Shown piece after piece: positions 1 through 8,161 of a DNA stretch of 37,311 bases. The position numbers and the translations under genes were made by a program. The notes under the pieces are model-generated. The model searched no databases and had not been told where the DNA came from. It saw nothing but the letters and a program-made list of their open reading frames with translations. Origin of the DNA: an uncultured Bacteroidales bacterium (lineage in GTDB: Bacteria; Bacteroidota; Bacteroidia; Bacteroidales; Bacteroidaceae). The stretch is from the NCBI GenBank assembly GCA_902771725.1, contig CACXXT010000024.1, positions 1 to 37,311 of the forward strand, given 5' to 3'. Position 1 is the stretch's first letter, and every line of letters begins with the position of its first letter.

Positions 1-54
1 AAGCCCGCTTGCGCCGATGGTACTGCACACCCGTGGGAGAGTAGGTAGCCGCCA
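1..54 (+). rRNA. rrf: 5S ribosomal RNA, 3' end (partial)
   Basis: The first 54 bases match the conserved 3' half of bacterial 5S rRNA: a GCCCGCTTGCGCCGATGG segment, then GTGGGAGAGTAGG and a closing GCCGCC. The 5' part lies outside the window, so this is the end of an rRNA operon read on the plus strand. A strong hairpin terminator follows about 10 bases later. The exact 3' end is uncertain by a few bases. Confidence 0.9.
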
Positions 55-62
55 CTTTTCAG

Positions 63-98
63 AAGCCCTCGCAGAGCAATCTGCGGGGGCTTTCTTCG
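63..98 (+). terminator. rRNA operon terminator
   Basis: A 13-bp stem (63-75 with 80-92, one G-T pair) closed by a GCAA tetraloop (76-79) is followed by a T-rich run (91-98). It lies just after the 5S gene and is convergent with the SprT-like gene, so it may also insulate that gene. Confidence 0.9.
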
Positions 99-141
99 TC
101 ATGAAAAGTGGTGGCTGTCTATTCTTCCCAAAGGCTGGCAA

Positions 142-888
142 CTACTGGGGAAGTCTAGTGAACTTCTTGCCGTCGAACTGTAAAGGAATGGCTTCTTTGA
201 GATGCAGGTGAAGTTCAGCGGAGTCGATGGTGTAGATCCGTGCCTCGCGGCAGCGTGGATATCTGTTGAAAAATGGATCTGTCGTGTAGTACCATGATGT
301 GGAGAGTAGGGCATAGCGTCGAGGCAGGTCCCGTGCTATTTGTAGGATGCGTGAGGTGGCACAGACGGTGATTCCTGGTGATGCATCTGTGTGCTGTTCG
401 GCAGCCGGAGCTTTTCTTCTTCTAGAAACACTCGTGGCAGGAATCAATGGTACATTTGGAATAAGCCTGCTGACGCAGATGACGGCAGGGCGCTGGCGAG
501 AGTCTGTGTTGAGGATTTCCGGGTCTCTGAGAGATATGGTTATGTGGCGGTTGAAGCGTAGGTTAATATCGTTCATGAGTTGCCGGAACAGACGCCCATG
601 GATGCTTGTGTCCTGGAGGTTGTTGAAGTCGATATAGTAATGGATCATCTCATGAATGATGGTATCTTCGACTTCAGCCTCATCGAGTTCGAAACGGGTG
701 CTGAAGCTCATGGTGAAGGCGTATCGCTGCCAGGAGCCGTCGGGGCCTCTGCGGTGTCTGTATCGCATCTGCCCGATGTAGCTGCTGGCTGTGGTAAGAC
801 GGAAGGCCGGCACGGGCAACACTCCTCCGAAGCAGAGGTGGTTGAAGTGCTCGAAACGTTCGCGCAGGTAGGGCAGGGTAGCTTTCAT
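142..888 (-). CDS. SprT-like zinc metalloprotein
   Basis: The protein has 248 residues from the ATG at 888; a TTG 18 bases upstream (906) is in frame but less likely. It carries a zinc-protease motif HEMIH at residues 79-83 with a probable third ligand in the SIHGRLF segment (H97). This is the SprT/Spartan-type arrangement: a helix with HExxH, then a histidine about 14 residues on. SprT family proteins are putative zinc peptidases; eukaryotic Spartan cleaves DNA-protein crosslinks, but the bacterial role is not settled. No CxxC zinc ribbon is seen in the C-terminal half, unlike classical SprT, and residues from about 130 on are unfamiliar. The gene is the last of the minus-strand series and starts within 15 bases of a terminator for the upstream lipoprotein gene, so it probably relies on read-through or an unseen promoter. 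Confidence 0.75.
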   Translation of the reverse strand: MKATLPYLRERFEHFNHLCFGGVLPVPAFRLTTASSYIGQMRYRHRRGPDGSWQRYAFTMSFSTRFELDEAEVEDTIIHEMIHYYIDFNNLQDTSIHGRLFRQLMNDINLRFNRHITISLRDPEILNTDSRQRPAVICVSRLIPNVPLIPATSVSRRRKAPAAEQHTDASPGITVCATSRILQIARDLPRRYALLSTSWYYTTDPFFNRYPRCREARIYTIDSAELHLHLKEAIPLQFDGKKFTRLPQ

Positions 889-900
889 CGTGGAGTCTTT

Positions 901-933
901 AAACAAAAAGAGCGTGCAGGTGCTGCACGCTCT
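901..933 (-). terminator. terminator of the small lipoprotein gene
   Basis: On the minus strand an 11-bp perfect stem (933-923 with 919-909, loop 922-920) is followed by TTTTGTTT (908-901). It lies 25 bases past the stop codon of the lipoprotein gene and next to the SprT-like start. Confidence 0.9.
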
Positions 934-957
934 TGTCTTACTAATGTGGTTAACAAA

Positions 958-1587
958 TTAGTTTGTTCTACCAGCACCACCACCGTGAGTATTCTTCTTG
1001 GAAGTGACGGTGACGTCAACGTTCTGCTTGGTGTCGGACTGGATGCTTGTGGGGTGAGGAATGGCAATCTGAGAGGACTTTCCTTCTTCAGGAATGGTAA
1101 CCTTGGTCTGTTCGCCTTCCTTTTTCTGAGTATCAGTCTTCTCACCAGTCTTATTGCCATTCTGGTCATAAGTGGTGGTCTTGATGGTCTCAACGAGAGT
1201 AGCAACGACGGTAGCAGTAGAACCGGCGGGCTTCTTCTTCAGAGCAGCGAGGACTTCGTCCATGGAGTTGTAGGTAACACCGTCAACAGTGTAGGTGTAG
1301 CTGGTCTCGACGGTAACCTCAGTCTTGGTACCATTCTGGTCGGTGTAGGTAACGACATTACCAACCTGAGTAGCGTTGGGGTCAACCTGCTTAGCATCTT
1401 CCAGAGCCTGAGCGTTAGCAGATGCTGTAGCCTGAGTATTAGCAAGCTGAAGATCCGTCTTGTCAACTTGAACGTCGATCACAGGAGGAACCACAGGAGC
1501 AGCGGTAACGTCTTCGTCCTTGCAGGAGGTGAAGAGGCAGAGGCTAACGAGAGCCATCATGCCGAGAGTTGAAAAAAGCTTTTTCAT
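958..1587 (-). CDS. small surface lipoprotein of unknown function
   Basis: The protein has 209 residues. It has a lipoprotein signal peptide with lipobox LFTSC (Cys22), and the mature N-terminus is C-K-D-E-D. A Lys followed by acidic residues right after the cysteine resembles the lipoprotein export signal described in Bacteroidota, so the protein is probably displayed on the cell surface (inference). The rest is hydrophilic and rich in Thr, Val, Lys, Asp and Gln, with a TYTVDGVTYNSMDEVLAAL segment around residues 97-115. It ends in a Gly-rich tail. I do not recognise a domain. It lies 56 bp downstream of the YjbH-like gene, with its own possible promoter and a strong terminator, so it can form a single-gene transcript. 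Confidence 0.75.
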   Translation of the reverse strand: MKKLFSTLGMMALVSLCLFTSCKDEDVTAAPVVPPVIDVQVDKTDLQLANTQATASANAQALEDAKQVDPNATQVGNVVTYTDQNGTKTEVTVETSYTYTVDGVTYNSMDEVLAALKKKPAGSTATVVATLVETIKTTTYDQNGNKTGEKTDTQKKEGEQTKVTIPEEGKSSQIAIPHPTSIQSDTKQNVDVTVTSKKNTHGGGAGRTN

Positions 1588-1620
1588 TTTGTTTTTTGAA
1601 ATTTTTAATTAAAAATTGGT

Positions 1621-1628
1621 TAAAGTTA
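1621..1628 (-). promoter_or_regulatory. possible -7 promoter element for the lipoprotein gene
   Basis: The minus strand reads TAACTTTA, one mismatch from TAnnTTTG. A TTTC lies 20 bases upstream, near the expected TTTG (-33) position. The start codon is about 34 bases downstream. Confidence 0.4.
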
Positions 1629-1643
1629 TTGTTTGATAATCTC

Positions 1644-2873
1644 TTAGTGAAATGTTCCATTGAGTATGCGTGACACATATTCCTGAACGTAGTCTGGTTC
1701 CCAATAGTGGGCAGAGCGGTTTTGGTCGGGTTGTGTGGCATAGTCTTGTCCCATTTTCTCGAGCCAGTACTTGAAGTAGGATTGCTGTGAGTATTCCCAA
1801 CTGAAGTATTCCGGTAGTCGTGGGCGTAGGAACCATGTCCTCTTCTGTCGCTTGCCTCCCAAGGGGATGGCGAAATGGAATCCGAAGTTTTTCTCTCCTC
1901 CGGTGAGGATGCCGTAGATGCCTATGGCATATTCGCTGAAGTGGCGTGTGATGTCCAGTCTGGCACCTCGGTCTCCGTAGAGGAATTGTCCACCCTGAAG
2001 TTCTATCTGGAGCTTGCTGTGTGGCTCGTAGTACTCAGCCTTGGCCATGAAGTCTAACTTCCCGGAACTGTTGACCACTCCGAATCCTTTGACTTTGGTG
2101 TTGTTGGCCTCAAAGGTGTAGCCTCCTTTAAGATAGAGGTTCAGTCCTCTGATTGCGTGGAAGCCAATGTTCAGATGGGCTCCGAGTCGTTCGGGATTGA
2201 AGAATCCTGCCGTTGCCGTGACTTTCCATCGTTTGGTGGAGAGTACTTGCTGGCTGAGTGTGGCGTTTCCTATCTGAATATACTTCTGCGTATCGCCATC
2301 GAGAAGGTTGTTGGCAATGGGGAATATGGGTTGAATGGTCAGTCGTGCTCCCTTCCAGAGTGTAGCTGCGAAAGCGGGTGCAATGCGCAAGCTATAATCA
2401 AAGAGGTGATCGAGCTTGTTGTTGACAAGACTGATCATAGGCACGAAGGTGATATCAATCTTTCCCGTGGATGCAGTCTGTGGCTTCTCAGTCTTGAGCT
2501 GCTTCCTTGCCTGTTCCATTTCTCTGTCCACTCTCACGTCCCAAATTCCCTCACGCTTGAAGGCGTGGACAATGAGTTGTGGCATCTTGTAGTCAGTAAG
2601 GAGGATCTCGAATTGGTTGATTTCGGGATGCCCTTCTGCGACTTTTTGAATTGCCGCTGCAGCTCCTCGGAAAGTGCCTCTATGCGCACGATCTTCTATT
2701 GAGGCGAATAGGGTGTCGTTGGAAACCTTAGTGCGGATATCCTCAAACCCTTCTTCTTGCAGCAGCGCAGGGATGTCAACCGTTTCCGGTCTCTGTCCCC
2801 AAGCAACCAGAGCAGTCAGGAAGAACACACTGGCAGTAGCTGTTATTTTCCTTATTCCGCTCATGTCGTTCAT
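1644..2873 (-). CDS. YjbH-like outer-membrane beta-barrel protein
   Basis: The protein has 409 residues from the ATG at 2873; an ATG at 2864 (MSGIRK) is also possible because the predicted promoter sits very close. A signal peptide ends near VAWG/Q. The mature protein has an N-terminal alpha/beta part (residues about 25-130) and then alternating amphipathic strands rich in Gly and aromatics (LNLYLKGGYTF, LDFMAKAEYYEP, IELQGGQFLYGDRGARLD). I read this as the YjbH/YbjH exopolysaccharide-associated family, whose members are thought to be outer-membrane proteins. The assignment is from remembered family features, not a search. The C-terminal segment is rich in aromatic residues. Its job may be in polysaccharide export or attachment; no polysaccharide genes flank it here. 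Confidence 0.6.
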   Translation of the reverse strand: MNDMSGIRKITATASVFFLTALVAWGQRPETVDIPALLQEEGFEDIRTKVSNDTLFASIEDRAHRGTFRGAAAAIQKVAEGHPEINQFEILLTDYKMPQLIVHAFKREGIWDVRVDREMEQARKQLKTEKPQTASTGKIDITFVPMISLVNNKLDHLFDYSLRIAPAFAATLWKGARLTIQPIFPIANNLLDGDTQKYIQIGNATLSQQVLSTKRWKVTATAGFFNPERLGAHLNIGFHAIRGLNLYLKGGYTFEANNTKVKGFGVVNSSGKLDFMAKAEYYEPHSKLQIELQGGQFLYGDRGARLDITRHFSEYAIGIYGILTGGEKNFGFHFAIPLGGKRQKRTWFLRPRLPEYFSWEYSQQSYFKYWLEKMGQDYATQPDQNRSAHYWEPDYVQEYVSRILNGTFH

Positions 2874-2884
2874 ATAATCACGCG

Positions 2885-2892
2885 CAAAGGTA
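2885..2892 (-). promoter_or_regulatory. -7 promoter element for the YjbH-like gene
   Basis: The minus strand reads TACCTTTG, an exact match to the Bacteroidota TAnnTTTG element. It lies 12 bases upstream of the ATG at 2873, giving a very short leader. No clear TTTG is seen at -33. Confidence 0.65.
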
Positions 2893-3025
2893 CGTGAAAT
2901 TATCCAAATGAACATAATCTTTTAGAGATTTTAACGTTTCTTTTGCGCTTTTTCCTGCATTCTCTTGATTTATTTCGGTTTTTTGACCTCAAAAGATGCA
3001 ATTCGATCTCTTTATTACGATATTT

Positions 3026-3616
3026 TTAACTCTCAATCAGTTTTACAATGAGCGGAAGCACTTCTCGCTTGAGGATTTCATCGTTGAGGTAATGATCTCC
3101 GTCGAAGAGCTGGAAGTGTTCGCGCCCGTAGTTCTTAACAAACTGTGGCTGGCAATTGACTCTGCTGTCGTGGTCTCCGAAGAGTCCGTAGACGAGTTCT
3201 CGTTCAGCAGGAGTAATCCCTTCGAAGCTATGCTTCTCTATTTCCCGGAATTGTGCAATCATCTCCTTGTCTACCTTGAAGTCCTTGGCACCATCCTGCC
3301 GTGGATTGCGGAAGGGTTTGCGTCCCATGCCCATGAAGGTGAGCAGGCGTGCCATGTTGAAAGAAGGATTGACGAGAATGCGAAGCTGACCCCGGAGCTG
3401 TTCTGCGTACATGGCTCCCATGGAGGTGGCCACGATGAGTTGGGGCTGGATTTCTGCTACTTGCTGCCGGAGGAAGGGCAATGCCTCGGCCGGCATCGCA
3501 GGGACGTCTGGCGCCAGTACCTGGATGCCCCTAGGATAGAGCGCATTGCGCATGCTGGTGGCGGTTCCTGTGGCACCGCTGCTGGCAAAACCGTGGATGT
3601 ATAGGATCTTGGTCAT
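3026..3616 (-). CDS. YqiA/YcfP-like alpha/beta-fold hydrolase
   Basis: The protein has 196 residues and starts with ILYIHGFASSG, the oxyanion-hole strand-turn typical of YqiA-type esterases. The nucleophile elbow is ATSMGAMYA (Ser65), and a catalytic triad can be completed by Asp148 or Asp150 in FGDHD and His175 in DGDHYLND. Length and layout fit the small YqiA/UPF0227 family of cytoplasmic esterases, whose natural substrates are not well known. No signal peptide is present. It follows the CotH gene by 51 bp on the same strand, with a GC-rich palindrome in the gap, so it may be co-transcribed. Confidence 0.8.
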   Translation of the reverse strand: MTKILYIHGFASSGATGTATSMRNALYPRGIQVLAPDVPAMPAEALPFLRQQVAEIQPQLIVATSMGAMYAEQLRGQLRILVNPSFNMARLLTFMGMGRKPFRNPRQDGAKDFKVDKEMIAQFREIEKHSFEGITPAERELVYGLFGDHDSRVNCQPQFVKNYGREHFQLFDGDHYLNDEILKREVLPLIVKLIES

Positions 3617-3634
3617 GTATTATTGGTGAGGGAC

Positions 3635-3652
3635 GCGGCGAGTAACCGCCGC
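3635..3652 (-). repeat. GC-rich palindrome, intergenic copy 1
   Basis: A 6-bp perfect stem (3635-3640 GCGGCG with 3647-3652 CGCCGC) with a 6-base loop, followed on the plus strand by ACACAC. It lies 18 bases upstream of the YqiA-like start codon. It has no T-run in the direction of transcription, so it is not an obvious terminator. Confidence 0.6.
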
Positions 3653-3667
3653 ACACACTTTTCTGGG

Positions 3668-6600
3668 TTATTGAATGGTGAATTTCAGTGTCGTCTCTTC
3701 GTCATCAAGCGTGGCACGAGCTATGTAGATGCCACGGGGAAGAAGACCGAGAGCATGCGGAACGCCAGGCAGGATGCGCGCAGTATGAACCAGGACACCT
3801 GCGGGGGTGAAGATGTCGAGGCGCGAAGCTGCCGAAGCGTGGAGGGTGATGGCCTGACCGTCGAACGCGAGAGCGAGGAGCTGATCGTCAGTCATGGAGG
3901 AGACGCGGTCGTCCACCGTAGTGATTACAGGTTCATTCCATGCCACGGCTGTTGTGGTGAGCACGTTGGTCTGTCCGATGGTAGGACGTTCCATGACGTA
4001 GAGATTGGAACTGCCATCGGGGAAGAGTCCCACTGTGTGGTAGCCGTCATGGCTGCAGTATATGAGGGTGTCGGCCCAACTGTGGTCGGCAGCCGTCAGT
4101 AGCACCAGACAGCTGTCTTCATTGTTGAGTTTGAAGTCCGCGTGAAGCTGCGGGTGGGGAACCGTTCCGGGGGCAGCAGTGTTCTTGTCGGCCCAGATGA
4201 CGAGGTGCCCATGGGCGGGGATGATGGTGTTGATGTCCTCGGAACCGGAGGTTATCTGCCACTTCTCAGGCTCGTTGAGATGGTCGGAAAGATACATGCC
4301 TTCGACATCGATGTCCTTGTCGGTGGTGTTGTAGAGCTCAATCCAGTCGCTCTTCTTGAAGAGGTCGCTGACGTAGATGTCGTTGGCGGCACTGACTTCA
4401 TTGATTTTGACAGGGTGGGCATCGCTCTTGTCCAGTTCGGAGGAACTGAGGGGCTCGTAGGTGGCAACCAGGTTGAACTTACCAGAACTGGGCAGTTCGT
4501 AGGTCTCGCTGGTGGAAACGAAGTCTCCGGTGGTTTCGGTAGTCTGGGTGAGCGCAGCGTCCCAATAAATATCCGTGGAGTTCGCAGCGTTGTTGTGAAC
4601 TTCCACGGCGATGACGTTCACACCTCGCTTGAAGTAAGTGGCACGTAAGGACATGGTGCCGCTCTCGGGATTTGCATTCGCATAGGTGTCTGCGAAGCTG
4701 CTGAAGGTAGGATTGGGGGTGTTGTCCATGAGGAACCGTCCAGCCTCCTTGCCGTTGACATACACGACGAAGCCATCGTCAGCCACCCAGTTGAGGGTGA
4801 AGGTGTCTGTCGTTTTCGGTGTTGCAGAGAGGTTGAACTGCTTGCGGAAGTAGTAGGTGGGGTACTTGTCGGAGTCGTTGCCTCCATAGTCGAGGAAGGT
4901 CTTGTAGCCACGCTGGTTGTTGGCATCCGTAGTGAAGTAGCCCAGAGGTGCGTTGCCCGTCTTCCATTCGCTGGTGGAGTAGGAGGTGGCAGTCCATTCC
5001 TCTTCGTCCAGGGAACCTTGGTCGTAATAAGTCCAGGGAGATCCTTGGGAGAAACAGGTGGTCTGCTGTCCGCCTTCAGCGTTTCGCCATCCGAGGAACC
5101 TGTAGCCGGCAGGAGCGGAAGACTGGATGGTGGCGGGGAGGAATAGTGAACCGGAGAACTTGCCCGTTGGAACCTGCAAGCCGTTGATGAGGATGGTGGC
5201 TTCGCTGATGTTGGAACTGATCTTCGGAGTCATGGCAGAACCCAGGCCCAGGAAATTGCGCATGGCAGAGATGAGGGTGCCGGGACGGCTGGCGCTGAAG
5301 TAGTTGCGGACGGAGTTTGCCGTGTTGGAGGCGGAACGTCCTTCGAGCGACATGGCCGGATTGACGTGTGCGACCATCGCATTGATGACCTCGGCGGCAC
5401 GAGAGGACTCGAAGACGCTGCCGGCGACGATGCAGAACTGATCCACGAACTGCTTCTTGAACTCCTCGTTCTGGAGCATATTCAGGAAGATGGTGTTGAA
5501 CTCTATTTCATCGAAGATGCGTCCCTCGGGGTAGAGGTCGCTGACGCCATAGAGCTGGTCGAAGGTATAGTACTGAGTCTGCCTGAACCAACTGAAAGGA
5601 TCGTTGGTGGCGAAGGCTCCGTCGGTGTCGAAGAGCACGAAGCGGAAGCGGCTGTTGGATTTGCCCTCGGAACGCTCGCGGAAGCTCTTGATGTTGTTCT
5701 TGGGCCAGTCTGTGCCGGCGATGTAGAACTCCACGGCCATGTAGTTGATGTATTCCTCAATGTCCACGATCTGCTTGATGCGTTCGTAGGCGAGTGCATC
5801 GGCAGCGCTCTCGGCGAGGGAGTACCATTCCTCCCAGACGTCGCGTGTTCCTTCCTGCTGGACATATCCGCTGTCGGGCGACATCTTCCACTGGTCCATC
5901 TCGTCGGTGTCGATGCCGTAGTTGGCGAATCCGTAGTTCTTGTTGTTGGGCTCGCGCAGGTTCTGGACTCCGATGTAGCGTCCGTTTTGGAAGATGTGTA
6001 CCGGCTTGTAGCTCTGAGTTTCGACGTAAAGTCCCGAGGTACGTACGACTTCCTGAATAGCAGCGTCCTTGATGCGGTTGTCGTTGTCATTGCCACCGTT
6101 GCGGACCTTCAGAGCCTTGTGGCGCAGGAAGGGCTTGTTCTCGAAGAACTGGTAGTCCATGCGGTTGAGGCCCTCGTAGACCTTGTTCGCCTTGATGTTG
6201 AAGGAATGCGGAGTCCATGCACGGCTCCAACCTCCTGAGGCTTCGATTCCGACTTCCTGAGAGAACACGGCATGTCCCTCTTCATCGAAGTATTCGATGT
6301 TTGCTTCCCGATCCCATTCCATGTTCCAGTTGCACTTGCCGGACTGTCCGTTTCCCGGACGTCCATTGCCATTTCCCCTGACGAAGATACCATAGTCGGC
6401 ACCTGTGAGGTTCTGGTTGTCCGAGACGAGTGAGATAACAGGAAGTGTGTAGTTCTTATCCTTATGGATATAGGAACGCGTGACGACAGGGCTGGCGAGC
6501 TGTCCTTGCTGGAAGAGACGCAGTCGGAGGATCGTAGTCTGGGAGATCTCAAAGCTCCCATTGGAACTGGTCTCACCGTTGTCGAGGGTGGGTGTGCTGC

Positions 6601-8008
6601 CGTCGGTGGTGTAGCGGAGCGTGGCTCCGGCAGGGATGGTGGCGGTGGCGGTGAAGGGGGCGGTGAAGAAGCCTCCGTCGGCATCAATCACGGGAGCTGC
6701 CAGACGGGTTGCAGCAAAGGAGGAGCCGGTGTTGGTGGCGGAGGGAGTCGGTTGGTCGGTATAGTTCCAAGTGCTGCCGCCGTCGGTGGTGCGGGCATAG
6801 GAAGTGCGGGTGATGGCGGGAGGATATGCCATCTGAGAGAGAATGGTTCCGGCCTCGTTGGAGATGTAGAGGTTGCCGCCATCCGTGTCGAGCTTGAAAT
6901 TCATCATCTTCGGCGCCCAGCGCGAAAAGTGGTCAAACCAGAGGGTGAGGAAACCGTGAGCGGGTACGGCGCCGTGGAAGCTGGAGTAGAGTGCCATCTT
7001 CTTCAAGTCGGCAGCATCGTCGCTGATGAAAAGTCCATCCAGAGTGGCGGTACGGTCTGTGGCGTTGTACAGTTCCACCCATCCTCCGAAGTTGAAGGAA
7101 GGATCGAGGAACATATCGAGGTTGGACTGCTGTATCTCGTTGATGATGACGGCATTGGACGTTATCTCGTTGGCTTCTACGGTGATGATGCAGCGTGCGT
7201 AGACATCGGGATAACTGGTGGATTTTGCCGTGATGGTGGTGATTCCCGGGTGGCGGGCAGTGACGAGTCCGTCTTCATCCACCACGGCAGCATTCTCGTT
7301 GGTGCTTGAGAAAGTGATGTCCCTGTAGGTCGCATCGTCAGGCTTGACAGTGGCAACGAGCTGCAGCTGATCGCCTTGCGTCATGGTAGCTTTCGTCTTG
7401 TCGAGTGTGATGCTTGAGACTTTCACTTCTTTGCCGTAGAAATAGAGGCGTACGTTGTCGAAAGCCAGCCAGTTGGCTGATGTTTCCTCCGTTCTGACGC
7501 CAATGGTGAAGGCGTTAGTGGTCGTCGTAGACTCCACGGTGAAATGTTCAGGCCTATTGTTGGAAGTACTCATCTCCGTGATGTCCTCGTTGTCGTTGTC
7601 GTCGCTGATGAACAGGTATGCTCCCGTCACCTTCGTGGAACCTCCGCCCCACCATCCACCTCCGTTGCCCTGATTGACGGCAATGGCGTCGACTTCCAGT
7701 CGATAGCGTCCCTGAGGGATATTGGTGATGCGTTGGTAGAAGGAACCGTCGCCGAGCTGGGCAACATTCCAGCTTTCGCTGGAACGCCATGCCTCGGCAA
7801 AGTTCTGGAGGTAGGACTCGCCGTTGTAGTACGATGCGCTCTGAAAGCCGTGGTTCTGGGCAGCGCTTCCAAATCTGTCTACCCATCCACTGATATTGCT
7901 ATCGAAGTTGGGGTTCTTGACGTATTGCTCGGTAACATCAAGCCATGTTTGTGCCATGGACGCAACCGTCACGGTCATCGCCACAGTCCAGGAGAAAAGT
8001 CTTTTCAT
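3668..8008 (-). CDS. large secreted CotH-kinase / lamin-tail / Big2 surface protein with T9SS-like C-terminus
   Basis: The protein has 1446 residues. Order of parts: a signal peptide (1-19, ending SMAQ); a jelly-roll-like N-terminal module (about 25-190); a bacterial Ig-like Big2 domain (about 196-278, VSSITLDKTKATMTQGDQ); a lamin-tail domain (about 286-420, INEIQQSN and WVELYN); a chitobiase C-terminal-like segment (about 447-515, RYTTDGSTPT); a CotH-type kinase-like domain (about 522-800, with GIFVRGNG, LREPNNKNYG and the acidic FVLFDTDGAF); a galactose-binding-like module (about 1000-1155); a second lamin-tail domain (about 1199-1330, INEVSAAND, WIELYN); and a last 60 residues resembling a T9SS sorting domain (RLDIFTPAGVLV, LPRGIYIAR). 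Such proteins are extracellular; CotH domains in spore formers phosphorylate coat proteins, but the target here is unknown. A leader hairpin and -7 element precede it. Confidence 0.85.
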   Translation of the reverse strand: MKRLFSWTVAMTVTVASMAQTWLDVTEQYVKNPNFDSNISGWVDRFGSAAQNHGFQSASYYNGESYLQNFAEAWRSSESWNVAQLGDGSFYQRITNIPQGRYRLEVDAIAVNQGNGGGWWGGGSTKVTGAYLFISDDNDNEDITEMSTSNNRPEHFTVESTTTTNAFTIGVRTEETSANWLAFDNVRLYFYGKEVKVSSITLDKTKATMTQGDQLQLVATVKPDDATYRDITFSSTNENAAVVDEDGLVTARHPGITTITAKSTSYPDVYARCIITVEANEITSNAVIINEIQQSNLDMFLDPSFNFGGWVELYNATDRTATLDGLFISDDAADLKKMALYSSFHGAVPAHGFLTLWFDHFSRWAPKMMNFKLDTDGGNLYISNEAGTILSQMAYPPAITRTSYARTTDGGSTWNYTDQPTPSATNTGSSFAATRLAAPVIDADGGFFTAPFTATATIPAGATLRYTTDGSTPTLDNGETSSNGSFEISQTTILRLRLFQQGQLASPVVTRSYIHKDKNYTLPVISLVSDNQNLTGADYGIFVRGNGNGRPGNGQSGKCNWNMEWDREANIEYFDEEGHAVFSQEVGIEASGGWSRAWTPHSFNIKANKVYEGLNRMDYQFFENKPFLRHKALKVRNGGNDNDNRIKDAAIQEVVRTSGLYVETQSYKPVHIFQNGRYIGVQNLREPNNKNYGFANYGIDTDEMDQWKMSPDSGYVQQEGTRDVWEEWYSLAESAADALAYERIKQIVDIEEYINYMAVEFYIAGTDWPKNNIKSFRERSEGKSNSRFRFVLFDTDGAFATNDPFSWFRQTQYYTFDQLYGVSDLYPEGRIFDEIEFNTIFLNMLQNEEFKKQFVDQFCIVAGSVFESSRAAEVINAMVAHVNPAMSLEGRSASNTANSVRNYFSASRPGTLISAMRNFLGLGSAMTPKISSNISEATILINGLQVPTGKFSGSLFLPATIQSSAPAGYRFLGWRNAEGGQQTTCFSQGSPWTYYDQGSLDEEEWTATSYSTSEWKTGNAPLGYFTTDANNQRGYKTFLDYGGNDSDKYPTYYFRKQFNLSATPKTTDTFTLNWVADDGFVVYVNGKEAGRFLMDNTPNPTFSSFADTYANANPESGTMSLRATYFKRGVNVIAVEVHNNAANSTDIYWDAALTQTTETTGDFVSTSETYELPSSGKFNLVATYEPLSSSELDKSDAHPVKINEVSAANDIYVSDLFKKSDWIELYNTTDKDIDVEGMYLSDHLNEPEKWQITSGSEDINTIIPAHGHLVIWADKNTAAPGTVPHPQLHADFKLNNEDSCLVLLTAADHSWADTLIYCSHDGYHTVGLFPDGSSNLYVMERPTIGQTNVLTTTAVAWNEPVITTVDDRVSSMTDDQLLALAFDGQAITLHASAASRLDIFTPAGVLVHTARILPGVPHALGLLPRGIYIARATLDDEETTLKFTIQ

Positions 8009-8046
8009 AAAATGAATGAAACAGTTAGCATCTTGGGATTATAAAG

Positions 8047-8081
8047 TTTGCGGCGCAGAACAATCAGTTCCACGCCGCAAA
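8047..8081 (-). promoter_or_regulatory. leader hairpin of the CotH gene
   Basis: A 9-bp perfect stem (TTTGCGGCG 8047-8055 with CGCCGCAAA 8073-8081) contains an inner GAAC/GTTC stem (58-61 with 67-70). Its upstream arm overlaps the TTTG of the -7 promoter element, so the start of the transcript folds into this hairpin. No T-run follows, so it may act as an mRNA 5' stabiliser. Confidence 0.6.
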
Positions 8082-8085
8082 GATA
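8078..8085 (-). promoter_or_regulatory. -7 promoter element for the CotH gene
   Basis: The minus strand reads TATCTTTG, an exact TAnnTTTG match, 70 bases upstream of the ATG. No good -33 TTTG is seen. Confidence 0.65.
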
Positions 8086-8092
8086 CGGATTA

Positions 8093-8132
8093 TTTCTCTA
8101 AAAGTGTCATAAAGACACATTATTTTGAGAAA
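8093..8132 (-). terminator. possible weak terminator after the MFS gene
   Basis: A two-level hairpin: an outer stem of 8127-8132 with 8093-8098 (TTTCTC/GAGAAA) and an inner stem of 8114-8118 with 8104-8108 (GTGTC/GACAC). On the minus strand the inner stem is followed by TTT. It is AT-rich and weak, but sits between the MFS stop and the CotH promoter, where a terminator is expected. Confidence 0.35.
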
Positions 8133-8161
8133 AGAAGGTTCTTAAAGGCAAAAAAAGCAAA

